From CAYRIF01 sp964424205 (GTDB lineage: Bacteria; Bacteroidota; Bacteroidia; Cytophagales; Cyclobacteriaceae): a DNA stretch of 9,696 bases. Every line of letters starts with the position of its first letter. The first letter of the stretch is position 1. A model generated the notes under the pieces. It was given only the letters and a program-made list of their open reading frames with translations, was not told the DNA's origin and ran no database searches. Position numbers and translations under genes: made by a program. The stretch lies in assembly GCA_964424205.1 (NCBI GenBank), contig CAYRIF010000138.1, positions 1 through 9,696 on the forward strand, read 5' to 3'. This document shows positions 1 to 6,836 of the stretch, piece by piece.

Positions 1-2
1 AA

Positions 3-146
3 ATTAGCAAGAGTAATTTATCAACCAAAGCATTGTCATTAAAGTATGATGTTTCAGAAAAGACGATTAGTAAATGGAAAAACAGGCAATGCGCCACTTT
101 GCTATTTTATTTCCGTTGGGGCAGATTTTTTATCCAGGAAGCATAA
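3..146 (+). pseudogene. Remnant of a transposase-like helix-turn-helix domain, truncated
   Basis: Reading frame 3 is open from the window edge to a TAA at 144-146. Its first 30 or so codons read like the N-terminal homeodomain-type helix-turn-helix of IS481/IS3-type transposases: SNLSTKALSLKYDVSEKT followed by ISKWKNRQ, with the usual small-residue turn and the terminal TxxKWKxR helix. After residue 30 (around position 92) the resemblance stops, and the next 18 codons are unlike any transposase continuation I know before the stop. The likeliest reading is the decayed or rearranged 5' end of an insertion-sequence gene whose start lies outside the window. It could instead be the tail of a small HTH regulator. 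The family call rests on pattern recognition of a short motif and is tentative. Confidence 0.4.
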
Positions 147-170
147 ATGAAGGTGGGTATTAAAGCGTAA

Positions 171-186
171 TCTGTGAGGACACAGA
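171..186. repeat. Perfect 6-bp inverted repeat with a 4-base loop
   Basis: TCTGTG (171-176) and CACAGA (181-186) are exact reverse complements around an AGGA loop. It lies 32 bp beyond the stop of the leftward gene ending at 219, so it could act as a hairpin at the 3' end of that operon. However, no T-run follows on the minus strand (TTACGCTTTA), so an intrinsic terminator is not well supported. Its nearness to the transposase-like remnant also allows it to be part of a mobile or repetitive element. Confidence 0.4.
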
Positions 187-218
187 CCATAGAGAACATT
201 AGTCTTGCATCCACAATA

Positions 219-554
219 TTAGTTGTTATTTTTTATAGCATAGACAAAAGCCTCTACGCTTGTATTATTTTTCAATTTCACTGTTGTTAATACTCGTTCA
301 TATCCATCTCCTTCAAAATCATCTAGCTTGGACCAATGCTTAATAAGATTATCTGAAGTAAACAAAAAACCTATAATTTTTGCTCCTTCCGAATCTATAG
401 TAAGTCCAGGACTTCCCATATCCGCTCCCCACCCTTTATTATGTAAAATTCCAATAATGCTTGCTGCTTCAAACGAACCTCCTATCTTATTAAGAATATG
501 TTCATTTGGTCTTCCAGGAGCTAAAGTTCCATATACAAATAATTTATTGTTCAT
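219..554 (-). CDS. Gamma-glutamylcyclotransferase-like (AIG2/GGCT-fold) protein
   Basis: This 111-residue protein has the hallmarks of the GGCT/AIG2-like fold. The substrate-loop motif YGTLAPG is at residues 8-14, near the N-terminus. The acidic segment LDDFEGDGYER is at 77-87, where Glu81 occupies the place of the catalytic glutamate. Characterised relatives release 5-oxoproline from gamma-glutamyl-amino acids, gamma-glutamylamines or glutathione, but small bacterial members have diverse or unknown substrates, so the reaction here is not certain. The protein has no signal peptide or membrane segment and should be cytosolic. It is the last gene of the leftward cluster, 61 bp after the nucleotidyltransferase. 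The length fits the compact bacterial subgroup. The start is ATG at 552-554 and the stop is TAA. Confidence 0.8.
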   Translation of the reverse strand: MNNKLFVYGTLAPGRPNEHILNKIGGSFEAASIIGILHNKGWGADMGSPGLTIDSEGAKIIGFLFTSDNLIKHWSKLDDFEGDGYERVLTTVKLKNNTSVEAFVYAIKNNN

Positions 555-615
555 AATTTAATGACTCTTATCTTACAAAAAATTATTGTCACTGTTTAGA
601 CAACAATCAAAATTC

Positions 616-1521
616 CTACCCCCAAAGCGGACTATCATACTTCTTCGCATCGACAAATTCTTGGAGTTTATTCATCACAATAGGTTTGTCTTCTTTATAA
701 GTTACCCCAAACCATTTAGCATCTGAATGCAAAACCGAAAGTGTGATTTTATTTCCATTAATCATCTTATCGATCACTGTTGGAATCAAAAATTCCTCCT
801 TGGTTAAGTCTGGCGTTGACTCTAAAAAATCAACAAATTGACTATGCAATTCTTCAAATATATTTGGGTTAAAACCCCAATAATTCATAGAGGCTAAGCC
901 TTCGCTGACCTTGGTTTTATTTCCGTTTGCATCCTCACAGTATATCACACCATCCTCTTCAAATATACCATGCGTTTCAGTAATGGTAGCTAAATTTCCC
1001 GCCGCATTACTCACTGATATACCTCTTGAGACCGTGCCATTATCAGAAAGTGTATTCACTAAATCATATCCGACCATACTGTATTTTGAGGCATCATTAG
1101 CGGCTACATTTGACAAGAAATCTGCCATCGTCTTAAATGCCTCGCTGCCATAAAAATCATCTGCGTTAATCATCGCAAAGGGCGTATCTATCACATTTTC
1201 CGCCGCTAAAATAGCATGTCCCGTACCCCACGGTTTCAGCCGCTCTTTTTGAACTTCAGGCTTGATATGCTCCAAATATAAATCTTGATATACGTATTCA
1301 ACAACATCACTGCGCAGTTTGGTGGTGGCAATCAGATCCTTGATATCCTCCTCTACTTCTTTATTGATAACAAGTACGATTTTCCCAAACCCACTTCTTA
1401 AAGCATCATACATGCTATATTCCATGATTGTCTCTCCACTTGGTCCCATTTGACTCACTTGTTTTGCGCCTCCGAATCGGCTACCTCTTCCCGCTGCTAA
1501 AATTAATAATGTTGGTTTCAT
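616..1521 (-). CDS. NTP-transferase-fold nucleotidyltransferase (sugar-phosphate type)
   Basis: The 301-residue protein starts with the nucleotidyltransferase signature: LLILAAGRGSRFGG at residues 5-18, followed by Lys20 for binding the NTP phosphates. GTGHAIL at 99-105 and NADDFYG at 119-125 (metal-binding aspartate) complete the GlmU/RmlA-like Rossmann core. Enzymes of this fold join an NTP and a sugar-1-phosphate to make a nucleotide-sugar and pyrophosphate. The sugar cannot be deduced, and there is no left-handed beta-helix acyltransferase domain of the kind found in GlmU. It is cytosolic. The gene lies 35 bp after the lactonase and 61 bp before the GGCT-like gene, all on the same strand. 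It ends in TAG, which shows that TAG is a true stop in this genome. ATG at 1519-1521 is directly followed by the signature, so the start is secure. Confidence 0.85.
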   Translation of the reverse strand: MKPTLLILAAGRGSRFGGAKQVSQMGPSGETIMEYSMYDALRSGFGKIVLVINKEVEEDIKDLIATTKLRSDVVEYVYQDLYLEHIKPEVQKERLKPWGTGHAILAAENVIDTPFAMINADDFYGSEAFKTMADFLSNVAANDASKYSMVGYDLVNTLSDNGTVSRGISVSNAAGNLATITETHGIFEEDGVIYCEDANGNKTKVSEGLASMNYWGFNPNIFEELHSQFVDFLESTPDLTKEEFLIPTVIDKMINGNKITLSVLHSDAKWFGVTYKEDKPIVMNKLQEFVDAKKYDSPLWG

Positions 1522-1556
1522 TGTTTATATATTTGTTTTTATAAAATATTTTAAAT

Positions 1557-2741
1557 CTAGTTCTGGCTCCACGTAATACATACCGGAGTTTTTACGGCTA
1601 CTATATTCTCAGAGAATGTCAATACTCCTGAGTTTTGATTTATATTATACTGCACAATATTATCAGAATTTTGGTTGGCAACATATAGGTATTTTCCAGT
1701 AGCATCAATACTAAAGTTTCTAGGATAAATTCCCTTGCTTGGATAATGCCCTATCAATTCTAATGTGCCATTCTCTCCTATCCTAAATGCAACAATACTA
1801 TCATGTCCTCTGTTAGATCCATAAAGAAATTTTCCATTTGGGTGAATATGAATGTCCGCACAATAACTATCACCCTCAAAATTTTCTGGTAACGTAGAAA
1901 CGGATTGCAGATTAGTTAAAATACCTAAATTCTTATCATATGAGTATGCATTAATCCTATTGTCCAACTCATCAATAACATAAGCGTATTTTCCGCTTTT
2001 ATCAAAAGTAAAGTGCCTAGGGCCTGCTCCTTCAGTTAAGTCAATTGAAACAGGTGTATTTGGTAGTAGCTTTCCATTTTCAAAGTCTATGTTATAGCTC
2101 CATATTTTATTGCTCCCCAAATCAGCGATGAAAATAAAATTGTTATCCGGAGATACCGTTGTGGAATGTGGGTGAGCACTTTCTTGACGTGGATGGTTCG
2201 TTGATCCTTTCAAATGTAGCACATCAGTTGGTATTAGGCGTCCATCATCATCTCTTTTATACATTTTAACCACGCCGCCCACATAGTTGCAAACAAAAAC
2301 GAACTTTCCTGTTTTATCAAAACTAATGTGACATGGCGCAAAGCCATCCGTTGGCAATTTATGAAGCAAATCAAGCTCATGGCTATCGTTAATTGCAAAA
2401 GCATAAATATATCCTGTTGAATCATCAGCAGGAGAAAGCTCACTAACCGCATATAAGTTCTTTCCCTCAGGTGATGTGGCGACGAAAGATGGATTGACCA
2501 CTTTTGCCGCCACAGATTTCATAGTCAAATGACCGTTCTCCTGATTCATTTCCATCAAATAAATACCCGCAGCTTTGCCATCGACGTGTCCTTCTTTTTT
2601 GGTATAGGTACCTATATACAAAGGTAAAGTTGCACGCACCGAATCTATGGTAGCTTCAACTTCTGAATTTTTACTTTTATTAGAAGCGTCAGTACAGGAC
2701 AGCATACCTATCAGCAGCGTTAAAATTATTATTTGTTTCAT
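1557..2741 (-). CDS. Lactonase-family seven-bladed beta-propeller, predicted lipoprotein
   Basis: This 394-residue protein belongs to the 6-phosphogluconolactonase-like (lactonase, Pgl-type) beta-propeller family. YIGTYT opens the propeller, and blade repeats recur with the pattern sPdGkfLYvaN, for example GPRHFTFDKSGKYAYV, DIHIHPNGKFLYGSNRG and NFSIDATGKYLYVANQN. E. coli Pgl, a family member, hydrolyses 6-phosphogluconolactone in the cytosol. Here the N-terminus MKQIIILTLLIGMLSC looks like a lipoprotein signal with Cys16 as the modified residue, followed by a polar linker. The protein is therefore probably outside the cytoplasm, and its substrate may not be phosphogluconolactone. I chose ATG at 2741 because a TTG 24 bp upstream would put eight charged or bulky residues before an otherwise perfect signal peptide. 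The gene follows yihY by 26 bp and ends in TAG. Confidence 0.85.
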   Translation of the reverse strand: MKQIIILTLLIGMLSCTDASNKSKNSEVEATIDSVRATLPLYIGTYTKKEGHVDGKAAGIYLMEMNQENGHLTMKSVAAKVVNPSFVATSPEGKNLYAVSELSPADDSTGYIYAFAINDSHELDLLHKLPTDGFAPCHISFDKTGKFVFVCNYVGGVVKMYKRDDDGRLIPTDVLHLKGSTNHPRQESAHPHSTTVSPDNNFIFIADLGSNKIWSYNIDFENGKLLPNTPVSIDLTEGAGPRHFTFDKSGKYAYVIDELDNRINAYSYDKNLGILTNLQSVSTLPENFEGDSYCADIHIHPNGKFLYGSNRGHDSIVAFRIGENGTLELIGHYPSKGIYPRNFSIDATGKYLYVANQNSDNIVQYNINQNSGVLTFSENIVAVKTPVCITWSQN

Positions 2742-2767
2742 AAATCTATCTAAGGGTAAGTACAATT

Positions 2768-3712
2768 CTATTTTTTTAGTCCAATATCTGCTTGTGCCTT
2801 GTGGATACTCGCATTTATTTCATACCCCACCAGCAGCACAATGGACAATATCAACTGCCAGACCATCAAACCAATCAGCGCGCCAATAGAACCATACAGC
2901 TTATTATAAGTACCAAAATTAGTAATATAAGTAGAGAATAAATAGGAAACCAACATGCATAATAAGGTGGCTACCAATGCGCCAATAGAGAAAAACCGCC
3001 ACTTGTCATGAAGCGTAGGGCCGTAATAGTAAATAAATGAAATTGCCAAAAAGAAAGTGATAAAAATGGCAAAAAAACGTAATATCAAAAGGAACTCCAC
3101 ATTGTAACTCGCCATATTAATACTCGATATTTCATTGGCGTAATTCACCATGATATTGCCTACCACTATTAAAACGATGGCTAAAATTAACACCACCGCT
3201 AGCATTATTGTGAGCAGCATCGCGACCAATCTCGTCTTGAAGAATCCCCTACTCTCCCTTGTTTTGTAACATGCATTAAACGCCCTCATCAGTGATACCA
3301 TTCCGTTGGTCGCTAAAATGAGCGAGAACAAAACACCAAAAGTCAAAAGACCACCCCTTGGTATACTGATTATATCATGCACCGTTGAGGAAACAGTAGC
3401 ATACATACTTTCAGGCATCAATCCTCCCAAAAATTCCAGAATTCTTTCATTTGAAACGCTTGGTATCCATCCGTGAATGAAAGGCGTCAGTGTAAATAAA
3501 AATATAATGGCTGGAAAAATTGCCAACGTAAAGTTAAAAGTAACTGCTTCCGCCTTTTCCAGCAATTCATCTTTGGTTACTTTTTCAATGAATATTTTGA
3601 CAATGGTGTATAAACTTATCCCCCCTTTTTTAAGTTTTACTTTTTTTAGCAGAAAGACAATCCATTTAAAAATGAAAGTCTCGGTGATGAAATATAAAAT
3701 CTTTTCCTTCAT
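2768..3712 (-). CDS. yihY: YihY/virulence factor BrkB-family inner-membrane protein
   Basis: The 314-residue protein has six hydrophobic segments, at about 57-79, 121-140, 163-187, 206-229, 240-262 and 273-296. It also shows family landmarks: an amphipathic N-terminus, RGGLLTFGVLFSLILATNG at 119-137, YGSIGALIGL near 273 and GYEIN at 296-300 (usually GAEIN). The family was once misannotated as RNase BN. Its biochemical role is still unsettled, so no activity is claimed. The frame extends 18 codons upstream (MPST...) into the thioesterase gene, but the ATG at 3710-3712 (MKEKILYF) gives the family's usual length and lies 2 bp after the thioesterase stop, so I used that start. The close spacing suggests co-translation. 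It ends in TAG. Confidence 0.88.
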   Translation of the reverse strand: MKEKILYFITETFIFKWIVFLLKKVKLKKGGISLYTIVKIFIEKVTKDELLEKAEAVTFNFTLAIFPAIIFLFTLTPFIHGWIPSVSNERILEFLGGLMPESMYATVSSTVHDIISIPRGGLLTFGVLFSLILATNGMVSLMRAFNACYKTRESRGFFKTRLVAMLLTIMLAVVLILAIVLIVVGNIMVNYANEISSINMASYNVEFLLILRFFAIFITFFLAISFIYYYGPTLHDKWRFFSIGALVATLLCMLVSYLFSTYITNFGTYNKLYGSIGALIGLMVWQLILSIVLLVGYEINASIHKAQADIGLKK

Positions 3713-3714
3713 TC

Positions 3715-4122
3715 TTATTCGAAGTAAGGGTTCATAAAATCCATAAACATTTTCGGTGGACGGCACGGCTGTCCATTTTCTGTTTTTGCAAATGCCAAAA
3801 CCGTCTCTCCTCTATGAATTAATGTATTCTGCTCATTAAAAATTTCATAGTTAAATTTTATTCTTGCCGTTGGTCTTTCATTGACCCTCACTTTAATAGT
3901 GAGCAAATCATCATACTTTGCAGGCTGCAGATATTCCGAGGTATTTTTCAGCACCGGCATCATCACGCCTGCATCCTCTAGCTGCTTGTACGAAAAACCC
4001 GATGTTCGTAAACTTTCCACACGTGCCACCTCAAAGTACATCGCATAGTTACCATAATATACATAGCCCATTTGATCTGTTTCAGCATATCTAACCCTTA
4101 TTTTTGTTTCGTGCGTGAACAT
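3715..4122 (-). CDS. Hot-dog acyl-CoA thioesterase, YbgC/FadM (4HBT) type
   Basis: The 135-residue length matches single-domain 4-hydroxybenzoyl-CoA-thioesterase-like proteins. The N-terminal motif RVRYAETDQMGYVYYGNY (residues 9-26) contains the catalytic aspartate, Asp16, and the MGYVYYGNY stretch that starts the long hot-dog helix, continuing as YFEVARVESLR. These enzymes hydrolyse acyl-CoA thioesters in the cytosol. YbgC-type members in proteobacteria are linked to the Tol-Pal envelope system, but no tol genes are present here, so the substrate and role remain open. Its ATG (4120-4122) overlaps the mltG stop by one base in the arrangement TAATG, typical of translational coupling. yihY begins 2 bp after its TAA. 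Confidence 0.88.
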   Translation of the reverse strand: MFTHETKIRVRYAETDQMGYVYYGNYAMYFEVARVESLRTSGFSYKQLEDAGVMMPVLKNTSEYLQPAKYDDLLTIKVRVNERPTARIKFNYEIFNEQNTLIHRGETVLAFAKTENGQPCRPPKMFMDFMNPYFE

Positions 4123-5159
4123 TATTTATACAGTTTGGCTTTATTTAGTTCGTTCTGATATAACCTGGCATAGCGCATATGCTGACTATGCGTTTTTGCG
4201 AAATTATGATACCCAGAAAAATCTTCTTTGGCACACATAAACAGATAATCATGTTTTTTATAATTCAGCACCGCTTCAAGAGCAGGAATAGATGGTAAGT
4301 TTATTGGTCCAGGTGGCAAGCCCACATATTTATAAGTATTATATGGTGATTCAATTTCTTTGTGCTTGTTCAACACCCTTTTGATGGTAAAATCTTTTGC
4401 CGCAAAAATCAACGTCGGATCTGCCTGCAAAGCCATATTTCTATTAATTCTATTCATATATAGTCCTGCGACAACTGGCATTTCATCCACTTTTTTGCTT
4501 TCTGCATAGACGACTGATGCTAATATTGAAACCTCCACTGGCGAAAGTCCAATTTTATCTGCTTTCGCTAATCTCTCCTCTGTCCAATAGTGCTGGTATT
4601 CCCTATTCATTCTTTTCACTAAACCCTCCGCCGATACATCCCAAAAAACCTCATACGTATTTGGAATAAACATAGTCATGAAATTTTCACTTGTAAAACC
4701 ATATTTCTGCGCTACCGCAGCATCATTAAGAACCTCCAAGAAATCAGCTTTCGTTAATGCAATATTTACGGTCACCTTTTCTGCCAAATCTTCCTTCAGT
4801 CTTACATTATTAAAAGTAATATTAACAGGCATTTGCACACCTGAACGTAAGTACCGAATTGCTTCAACATTAGTCATATCAGGTCTCAATAAATACCTTC
4901 CCGACTTTACATGCGCTTGATATTTCATCAACTTTGATAAAAAACTAAATGATACTATATCATTAACATACCCACCCTCCATAAGCGAATCTTGTACCAC
5001 TTTAAAATCCGCTCCTTTGGGAATATAAAATGCTTTAGCCTCCTCTTTAGCAACCAAGATATTCGGGGCGTTTATTATTTGATAAGCATAAAAAACTCCT
5101 GAAATCAGCAATACACTGAAAGAAATAAACAGGACTAAATAAACTTTTTTAATCTTCAT
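4122..5159 (-). CDS. mltG: Endolytic murein transglycosylase MltG (YceG-like)
   Basis: This 345-residue protein cleaves nascent glycan strands at the outer face of the inner membrane and is thought to terminate peptidoglycan polymerisation. A single N-terminal membrane anchor (about 6-24) is followed by a LysM-like region (about 40-110) and the catalytic YceG domain. SILASVVYAES (211-221) holds Glu220, which aligns with the catalytic Glu218 of E. coli MltG. LQADPTLIF (244-252), SPYNTYKYVGLPPGPINLPS (271-290) and HNF (318-320) are also diagnostic. The frame can be extended to a TTG at 5186, but that TTG belongs to a likely promoter element, and MKIKKVYLVLF is a natural membrane-protein start, so I used the ATG at 5157-5159. 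It is the first gene of the leftward cluster and overlaps the thioesterase by one base. Confidence 0.93.
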   Translation of the reverse strand: MKIKKVYLVLFISFSVLLISGVFYAYQIINAPNILVAKEEAKAFYIPKGADFKVVQDSLMEGGYVNDIVSFSFLSKLMKYQAHVKSGRYLLRPDMTNVEAIRYLRSGVQMPVNITFNNVRLKEDLAEKVTVNIALTKADFLEVLNDAAVAQKYGFTSENFMTMFIPNTYEVFWDVSAEGLVKRMNREYQHYWTEERLAKADKIGLSPVEVSILASVVYAESKKVDEMPVVAGLYMNRINRNMALQADPTLIFAAKDFTIKRVLNKHKEIESPYNTYKYVGLPPGPINLPSIPALEAVLNYKKHDYLFMCAKEDFSGYHNFAKTHSQHMRYARLYQNELNKAKLYK

Positions 5160-5183
5160 AGAATCAAAATTCTGAACTTTGCT

Positions 5184-5191
5184 CAAATATA
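5184..5191 (-). promoter_or_regulatory. Candidate Bacteroidota -7 promoter element for the mltG operon
   Basis: On the minus strand these bases read TATATTTG, an exact match to the TAnnTTTG -7 consensus of the Bacteroidota primary sigma factor. The element ends 24 bp before the mltG ATG, so transcription would start with a short leader. No clear TTG-type -33 element lies at the usual distance upstream, which lowers confidence. It supports the ATG at 5159 over the TTG at 5186, because the latter would fall inside the promoter. Confidence 0.4.
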
Positions 5192-5405
5192 CTTTTAATA
5201 ATTACGTTTTTCGAATTCTGAATAATGAATCTATTGCTTGGAAAATTAAACCCACTTTTCTAAAAGAAATAGTTTTTCGGACTTTTAACATAAGATTACG
5301 GATATTTTTCTTCTTAAAAAGAAAAAATTAGAAAGAAAAATTCCATAATGACGAAGCATCTATTTATTTTCGTGGTTATGAAGCAAACTTACGATACAAA
5401 TTAGC

Positions 5406-6035
5406 ATGGCTGCACAGTTGTTTAAAATACATAGCGATAATCCTGAGGGTAGAAAAATTGCCACAATCATCGGCATTCTAAAAAAGGGAGGTATCATTAT
5501 TTACCCGACCGATACAGTATACGGATTGGGATGCGACATAACAAGCACCAAAGCTGTCGCCAGACTGTGTCAACTAAAAGGCATCAAACCTAACAAGCAT
5601 AACTTCTCCTTTATCTGTAAGGACATCAGCGAAATAGCAACTTATACCAAAAACCTGGATACTACTATATTCAAAGTGATGAAAAAAGCACTTCCTGGCC
5701 CATTTACATTTATTTTGGAATCAAGTGGCAATGTTCCAAAAGTGCTTAAAACCAATAAAAAAACCATTGGAATCAGAATTCCTGATAATAATATCACAAA
5801 AATGATTGTGGAAATACTCGGTAATCCAATCATCACCACCTCTATTAAAGCAGATGATGAAATTCTGGAATACACCACGGATCCGGAAATGATATATGAA
5901 GAATTTAAGCACAAAGTAGATGCTGTGATTGATGGCGGATATGGCAATAACATACCCTCCACTGTTATTAACTACACGACCGGCGAAATAGAAATTATAA
6001 GGAAAGGGTTGGGTGATATTGCGCAGTTTCTGTGA
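5406..6035 (+). CDS. yciO: YciO-type Sua5/YrdC-family protein
   Basis: The 209-residue protein spans one YrdC domain. It resembles E. coli YciO along its whole length: the FKIHSDNPEGR start, KKGGIIIYPTDTVYGLGCD (26-44), HNFSFICKD (65-73), LPGPFTFIL, KKTIGIRIPDNN and the RKGLGD end. True TsaC/YrdC enzymes make threonylcarbamoyl-AMP for the tRNA t6A modification and carry a KxR...SxN tetrad. Here the first pair reads Lys58-Gly-Ile60 and the second Ser146-Ile-Lys148, so two of the four residues are absent, as in YciO. It will commonly be named L-threonylcarbamoyladenylate synthase, but that activity is not assured. The protein is cytosolic with no extra C-terminal Sua5 domain. It is transcribed divergently from mltG across a 246-bp spacer, in which I see no convincing plus-strand promoter (TATTTTCG at 5365-5372 is one mismatch from TAnnTTTG). 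The stop is TGA. Confidence 0.85.
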   Translation: MAAQLFKIHSDNPEGRKIATIIGILKKGGIIIYPTDTVYGLGCDITSTKAVARLCQLKGIKPNKHNFSFICKDISEIATYTKNLDTTIFKVMKKALPGPFTFILESSGNVPKVLKTNKKTIGIRIPDNNITKMIVEILGNPIITTSIKADDEILEYTTDPEMIYEEFKHKVDAVIDGGYGNNIPSTVINYTTGEIEIIRKGLGDIAQFL

Positions 6036-6042
6036 TCAATTA

Positions 6043-6077
6043 CTGAGGGCTGCTGACTGCCAACTGAGAACTAAACA
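6043..6077. repeat. Five degenerate 7-bp tandem repeats (CTGnnnn)
   Basis: Between yciO and the wbqC-like gene the sequence falls into consecutive heptamers: CTGAGGG, CTGCTGA, CTGCCAA, CTGAGAA, CTAAACA. The first four begin with CTG and the fifth with CTA. Short CTG-phased heptamer tracts of this kind turn up in intergenic spacers of Bacteroidota genomes, and their function is unknown. The tract fills most of the 50-bp spacer and ends 8 bp before the next ATG. Confidence 0.6.
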
Positions 6078-6085
6078 AAAAGCAA

Positions 6086-6715
6086 ATGGAGAAAAAAATA
6101 CTAATCCCCCTGCATTATTTGCCTAGCACCTCCTATTTCACGCACGTTAATCAAGCAGACACCATCATTATTGAAGCCAACGAGAATTTTCAAAAACAAA
6201 CTTATCGTAGTCGATGCTATATCAATACCGCCAACAAAATCGATTTATTATCGGTGCCTACAAAAAAAAGCAGGAGCCGGTTATTTAAAGATACTCAAAT
6301 AGATTATACCGAGCCGTGGGTTAAAAAACATTGGAAAAGCATCCTTTCTGCCTATGGTAAAGCGCCGTTTTTTGAATACTTCATAGATTCTTTTGAAACT
6401 ATTTATTCCCAAAAAGAAAAATACTTGTTTGATTTAAACATGGCACTCCTGACAAACTGTCTCACCTTATTACAACTAGACAAAACCCTCAACTATTCAG
6501 AATTTTATGAGAAACAGCCCAAAAGCACAATAATTGACCTTAGGGCGAGGTTAAATACAAAAACCACTGATAAACATAATATTTCTTTCGCCCCACATCC
6601 TTACAATCAAATTTTCGGCAAAGAGTTTGTAGGTAATTTAAGTATTATAGATTTATTATTTTGTGAAGGACCAAATGCACTGTCAGTAATCAGACAATCA
6701 ATCGCGAAATACTGA
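6086..6715 (+). CDS. WbqC-family protein
   Basis: The 209-residue protein matches the WbqC-like family. It has an N-terminal beta strand with LIPLHYLPSTSYF (6-18), an NFQKQTYRSRCYI segment (34-46) corresponding to the family's conserved asparagine/arginine stretch, a W-x-K-x-H-W core (WVKKHW near residue 78), and the closing FVGNLSIIDLLFCEGPNAL characteristic of the family. WbqC proteins occur in polysaccharide and LPS biosynthesis clusters, but their reaction has not been established, so I give no specific activity. No signal peptide or membrane segment is visible. It follows yciO on the same strand across a 50-bp repeat-bearing spacer and may share its transcript. The stop is TGA. The next gene begins 121 bp later. 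Confidence 0.85.
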   Translation: MEKKILIPLHYLPSTSYFTHVNQADTIIIEANENFQKQTYRSRCYINTANKIDLLSVPTKKSRSRLFKDTQIDYTEPWVKKHWKSILSAYGKAPFFEYFIDSFETIYSQKEKYLFDLNMALLTNCLTLLQLDKTLNYSEFYEKQPKSTIIDLRARLNTKTTDKHNISFAPHPYNQIFGKEFVGNLSIIDLLFCEGPNALSVIRQSIAKY

Positions 6716-6750
6716 ACAAATAGAATTATAATTTCGTTTTATATGATAAA

Positions 6751-6766
6751 TCTTAGTTAGCTAAGA
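6751..6766. repeat. Inverted repeat TCTTAG-TTAG-CTAAGA upstream of clpC
   Basis: Two perfect 6-bp arms flank a 4-base loop, and a second small palindrome, TTAGCTAA, overlaps the right arm. It sits about midway in the 121-bp gap between the wbqC-like gene and clpC. It could be an operator, a leader hairpin of clpC mRNA or a weak terminator for the preceding gene, although no T-run follows. The function is unassigned. No CIRCE or CtsR-like operator was seen in this gap. Confidence 0.35.
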
Positions 6767-6826
6767 AAATCTATAAAAGATGCCATAATAGTTTATAAAA
6801 AAGAATTAGATTTAGGTTTAATTATT

Positions 6827-6832
6827 AGGAGG
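6827..6832 (+). promoter_or_regulatory. Canonical Shine-Dalgarno AGGAGG for clpC
   Basis: AGGAGG ends 4 bases before the clpC ATG. Most Bacteroidota genes, including the others in this window, lack such a site, so a perfect one is notable. It fixes the clpC start and suggests efficient translation initiation. Confidence 0.75.
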
Positions 6833-6836
6833 AAAG

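Noticed and set aside
3713..3766. Eighteen-residue extension of YihY overlapping the thioesterase gene
   Set aside because: The extension is read out of frame from conserved thioesterase sequence. The internal ATG gives the normal family length and a 2-bp spacing.
5160..5186. Nine-residue N-terminal extension of MltG from a TTG
   Set aside because: The TTG is part of a TATATTTG promoter-like element, and the internal ATG gives a typical membrane-anchor start.
5305..5326. A/T-only inverted repeat TTTTTCTT / AAGAAAAA in the divergent spacer
   Set aside because: Low-complexity A/T pairing is expected by chance in such AT-rich DNA, and the position between divergent genes does not suit a terminator.
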